Shown here piece by piece: positions 35,767-38,139 of a DNA stretch of 38,139 nucleotides. The position numbers and the translations under genes are program-made. The DNA is from Phycisphaerae bacterium (GTDB lineage Bacteria; Planctomycetota; Phycisphaerae; Sedimentisphaerales; Anaerohalosphaeraceae), in assembly GCA_014859965.1 (NCBI GenBank), contig JACZKQ010000157.1:1-38139 (forward strand), in the 5' to 3' direction. Within the stretch, counting starts at the first letter, position 1. Every line of letters starts with the position of its first letter. The notes below the pieces were generated by a model that was not told where the DNA came from, searched no databases, and saw only the letters and a list, made by a program, of their open reading frames with translations.

Positions 35767-36537
35767 ATGGCAGCAACACGAATGGCGGCAGTAATCGCGG
35801 CGGCGGCAATGATCCTGAGTGCGGGCGCCTGCGCCCAGAACGCCCCGGCCGAGAAGGACAACCTCCCGCCGGCCGGCTTCCGAGCCCTGTTCAACGGCAA
35901 AGACTTCACCGGCTGGAAGGTCCCCGAAGGCGACAACGGGCACTGGAAAATCATCAACGGCGTGATCGACTACGACGCCGAAAGCGAAGCCAAAGGCGAC
36001 AAGAGCCTCTGGCACACACAGGACCTCAAGGACTTCGTGCTCCGCATCGACTGGCGGATCAAAGACACCCCGTACATCAACCCGCGCATCCCGTACATCC
36101 TGCCCGACGGCACGCACGCCCGCGACATCACCGGCAAGGAAATGACGCTCGCGCTGCCCGATTCCGACAGCGGCGTTTACCTGCGCGGCGACGGCAGAAA
36201 CCAGGTCAACATCTGGTGCTGGCCCATCGGCTCCGGCGAGTTCTACGGCTACCGCATGGACAAGAACATGTCGCCGGAAGTCCGCGCCGGCGTCACCCCG
36301 CGCCACCAGGCCGACAAGCCCGTGGGCCAGTGGAACCGCTTCGAGATCACCGTCAAAGGCGACCGCGTCAGCGTCGTCCTCAACGGCATCAAAGTCATCG
36401 ACAACGCGCAACTGCCCGGCATCGCCCCGACCGGCCCCATCGCCCTCCAGCATCACGGCGGCAAGAGCAGCGGCAAATGGAACAGCCCGCCCAGCCTGCT
36501 GCAGTTCAAGAACATCTACCTCAAAGAACTCAAATAG
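35767..36537 (+). CDS. DUF1080 (3-keto-disaccharide hydrolase) family protein
   Basis: 256 residues with a signal peptide (AAVIAAAAMILSAGACAQ). The domain shows the usual start FRALFNGKDFTGWKVPEG, then GHWKIINGVIDYD, LWHTQDLKDFVLRIDWRI, DSGVYLRGDG, GQWNRFEITVKGDRVSVVLN and PIALQHHG: a jelly-roll fold related to concanavalin-like lectins. Members tested elsewhere hydrolyse 3-keto-glycosides made by Gfo/Idh/MocA-type dehydrogenases. The next gene, 45 bases on, is such an oxidoreductase and also exported, so the pair may oxidise a sugar at C3 and cleave it in the periplasm; that specific role is inferred. Third-codon positions are strongly C-rich. Confidence 0.92.
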   Translation: MAATRMAAVIAAAAMILSAGACAQNAPAEKDNLPPAGFRALFNGKDFTGWKVPEGDNGHWKIINGVIDYDAESEAKGDKSLWHTQDLKDFVLRIDWRIKDTPYINPRIPYILPDGTHARDITGKEMTLALPDSDSGVYLRGDGRNQVNIWCWPIGSGEFYGYRMDKNMSPEVRAGVTPRHQADKPVGQWNRFEITVKGDRVSVVLNGIKVIDNAQLPGIAPTGPIALQHHGGKSSGKWNSPPSLLQFKNIYLKELK

Positions 36538-36582
36538 GACGTCGCGCGTCTTGTGATTTCACAGGAGTAAAGGAGATTAGCA

Positions 36583-38067
36583 ATGGCAGCGAATATAGAT
36601 CGTCGTAAGTTCCTCGGAACCGCAGTCGCCTCGGGTGCCTTTACAATCCTCCCCAGGCGCGTCCTCGGCGGCCCGGGCCACGTTCCGCCCAGCGAAAAAA
36701 TCACCATGGCCCACATCGGCATGGGAACGCAGGGCTTCGCCGAACTCGGCGGCCTGCTCGAAGAACCCCGAATACAGATCGTCGCCGTCTGCGACCCGAA
36801 CACCGACAGCAGCGACTACGTCGAATGGGGCAAAGGCAGCATCCGAAATCGCATCCGCCAGTACCTGGGCAACCCCTCATGGCGGCAGAACGACAACGGC
36901 TGCCCCGGCGGCCGAGAAGTAGGCCGCCTCGTGGTGGACACTTTTTACGCCAGGCAGCGCGCCGCCGACAAGTACAAGGCCTGCGCCGCCTACGTCGATT
37001 TCCGCGATCTCCTCGCCAACGAAAAGGACATCGACGCCGTTAAAGTCATGACCCCGGACCACTTGCACGCAACCGTCGCAATCGCCGCCATGAAAAAGGG
37101 CAAGCACGTCCTGATGCACAAACCCATCGCCAACCGCCTCCACGAAGGCAGACTGGTCCTAAGAACCGCCCGCGAAACGGCACGCCAAACGCACCTGCTC
37201 GCCTACGGCAGCGGGGTCGCCAACGGGCAAATCTGCCAGGCGATAAAACAGGGCGTAATCGGTTCGCTCCGTGAGATCCACAACTGGACCAACCGCCCCG
37301 TCTGGCCGCAATACACCGAAATCCCGACCGACCGCCCGGCGGTCCCAAAGGGCTTTAATTGGGACCTCTGGCTCGGACCGGCCACGGATCGGCCTTATCA
37401 CCCGCATTACACGCATACGGTCTTTCGCGGCTGGTACGACTTCGGCGGCGGCTCGATGGCCGACATGGGCATTTACGCCCTCTGGCCCGTATTTACAGGC
37501 CTCGATCTGGGCACGCCGGCAAGCGCCGAAGCCTGGGCGACGCACACGTGCACGATCAGCGACAACGTTAGCCGGACCGTTCACAACGATTTTGCGTATC
37601 CGACGGCCTGTATGCAGCGATTCAAGTTTGCTGCGCGGGGGGGGAGGGGGCCGGTGGAGTTGTTCTGGTATGACGGCGGGATGAGGCCGCGGCTGCCGGA
37701 GGCGGTTGAGGCGCATGATGTTGAGATGGGCAGAGAGGGTATTCTGTTTATCGGCGATAACGGCATCATAAAGGCTGATTTTCATGGGCAAAACCCGCGC
37801 CTTTTCGTAAAAGGCGAGAATAAACCGCTGCAAGTTGAAACGCCGGAACGCGGCCGCGGGGCCTGGATTGAGGCTTTTTTGGGCGGTGAGGCTTCGCCGG
37901 GGAGCTTTTTGAATGCGGCCGGGATTACGGATGCCGTGAATTTGGGTACGGTTGCCCTTCGGGCGGGCAAAAAGGTGGTTTTTGACAGCGAAAACATGAA
38001 GATCACCAATGCTCCGGCCGCCGATAAGTACCTTTATCGCGAGTATCGCAAGGGCTGGGAACTGTAG
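36583..38067 (+). CDS. Tat-exported Gfo/Idh/MocA-family oxidoreductase
   Basis: 494 residues. N-terminus DRRKFLGTAVASGAF is a twin-arginine signal, so the folded cofactor-bearing protein goes to the periplasm. The Rossmann start follows (KITMAHIGMGTQG), then VAVCDPNTD, VMTPDHLHATVAIAAMKKGK and MHKPIANRLHEGR (the family EKP motif, here HKP, 179-181). An insertion of about 45 residues follows VAVCDPNTD (82-128), as in planctomycete exported members. The C-terminal substrate domain has WYDFGGGSMADMG and ends YLYREYRKGWEL. Good ribosome site (GGAG, seven to eight bases before ATG). Odd feature: base composition flips from C-rich to strongly G-rich within the gene near 37630. Substrate unknown; sugar or inositol derivatives are usual. 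Confidence 0.92.
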   Translation: MAANIDRRKFLGTAVASGAFTILPRRVLGGPGHVPPSEKITMAHIGMGTQGFAELGGLLEEPRIQIVAVCDPNTDSSDYVEWGKGSIRNRIRQYLGNPSWRQNDNGCPGGREVGRLVVDTFYARQRAADKYKACAAYVDFRDLLANEKDIDAVKVMTPDHLHATVAIAAMKKGKHVLMHKPIANRLHEGRLVLRTARETARQTHLLAYGSGVANGQICQAIKQGVIGSLREIHNWTNRPVWPQYTEIPTDRPAVPKGFNWDLWLGPATDRPYHPHYTHTVFRGWYDFGGGSMADMGIYALWPVFTGLDLGTPASAEAWATHTCTISDNVSRTVHNDFAYPTACMQRFKFAARGGRGPVELFWYDGGMRPRLPEAVEAHDVEMGREGILFIGDNGIIKADFHGQNPRLFVKGENKPLQVETPERGRGAWIEAFLGGEASPGSFLNAAGITDAVNLGTVALRAGKKVVFDSENMKITNAPAADKYLYREYRKGWEL

Positions 38068-38139
38068 TATTTGCAAGGCTTTATGGACGCTTCGTGACGA
38101 AGGCGGGGAGGGTTTGCGCGCGTTGGGCAGGGGGGATGC
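38068..38139. other. Downstream tail without a callable feature
   Basis: G-rich 72 bases after the oxidoreductase. A CTTCG/CGAAG hairpin (38090-38094 with 38098-38102) is present but has no T run, so I do not call a terminator. The window ends here. Confidence 0.5.

Overview
The window looks like a chromosomal segment of a Planctomycetota bacterium, most likely of the Phycisphaerae/Sedimentisphaerales type. The reasons are the accumulation of family marks typical of that phylum: a pseudopilin with an H-X9-DG motif, a PEP-CTERM protein, several secreted proteins ending in dockerin-like EF-hand repeats, a CotH/lamin-tail giant, a DUF1080 protein beside a Tat-exported Gfo/Idh/MocA oxidoreductase, and a discoidin/beta-propeller/CxxCH protein related to those that resemble hydrazine synthase alpha. 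This placement is inference; there is no rRNA gene in the window.

Layout. (1) 139-2865, minus: pyruvate phosphate dikinase with its own consensus promoter and a rho-independent terminator. (2) 9587 down to 3011, minus: a four-gene heavy-metal efflux operon (small Cys/His exported protein, TolC-like outer-membrane factor, CusB/CzcB-like adaptor, CusA/CzcA-like RND pump) behind a near-consensus promoter; the adaptor and pump both carry extra metal-binding Cys/His segments. (3) 9808-14509, minus: YghZ-type aldo/keto reductase, a 14-repeat RCC1-like secreted protein and a xylulokinase, the last two with clear promoters. (4) 14687-28025, minus: a run of exported proteins, namely the 1856-aa CotH/lamin-tail protein, a LamG protein with the same N-terminal domain, an H-X9-DG pseudopilin, a PEP-CTERM protein, an Hcp-fold protein carrying a signal peptide and a dockerin-like tail, and a beta-helix (pectate-lyase-like) protein. 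(5) 28097-31099, minus: a 1000-aa discoidin/propeller/three-CxxCH protein. (6) 31100-32122: a gene-free, repeat-rich kilobase. (7) 32123-34462, plus: an unfamiliar 779-aa P-loop (GTPase-like) protein whose first 60 residues look like the DNA-binding arm of a phage integrase and whose promoter is bracketed by four copies of GTTGTTC. (8) 34502-35323, minus: an AT-richer zinc-ribbon membrane protein, followed by a decayed RHS/YD-repeat fragment. (9) 35767-38067, plus: DUF1080 protein and Gfo/Idh/MocA oxidoreductase, probably an operon for modified-sugar breakdown.

The strongest unexplained signals are (a) a dispersed, strongly folded intergenic element present as two full copies (23601-23857, 26146-26329) and one minimal copy (35597-35655), with terminal inverted repeats GCATTCTCC/GGAGAATGC, and (b) the isolated P-loop gene at 32123-34462 with its operator-like leader in a repeat-rich, RHS-scarred neighbourhood, a plausible uncharacterised defence or mobile-element-associated gene. 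Neither can be proved from sequence reading alone.

Many gene starts were moved inward from the longest open frame on the basis of Shine-Dalgarno sequences, signal peptides and promoters; each entry says why.
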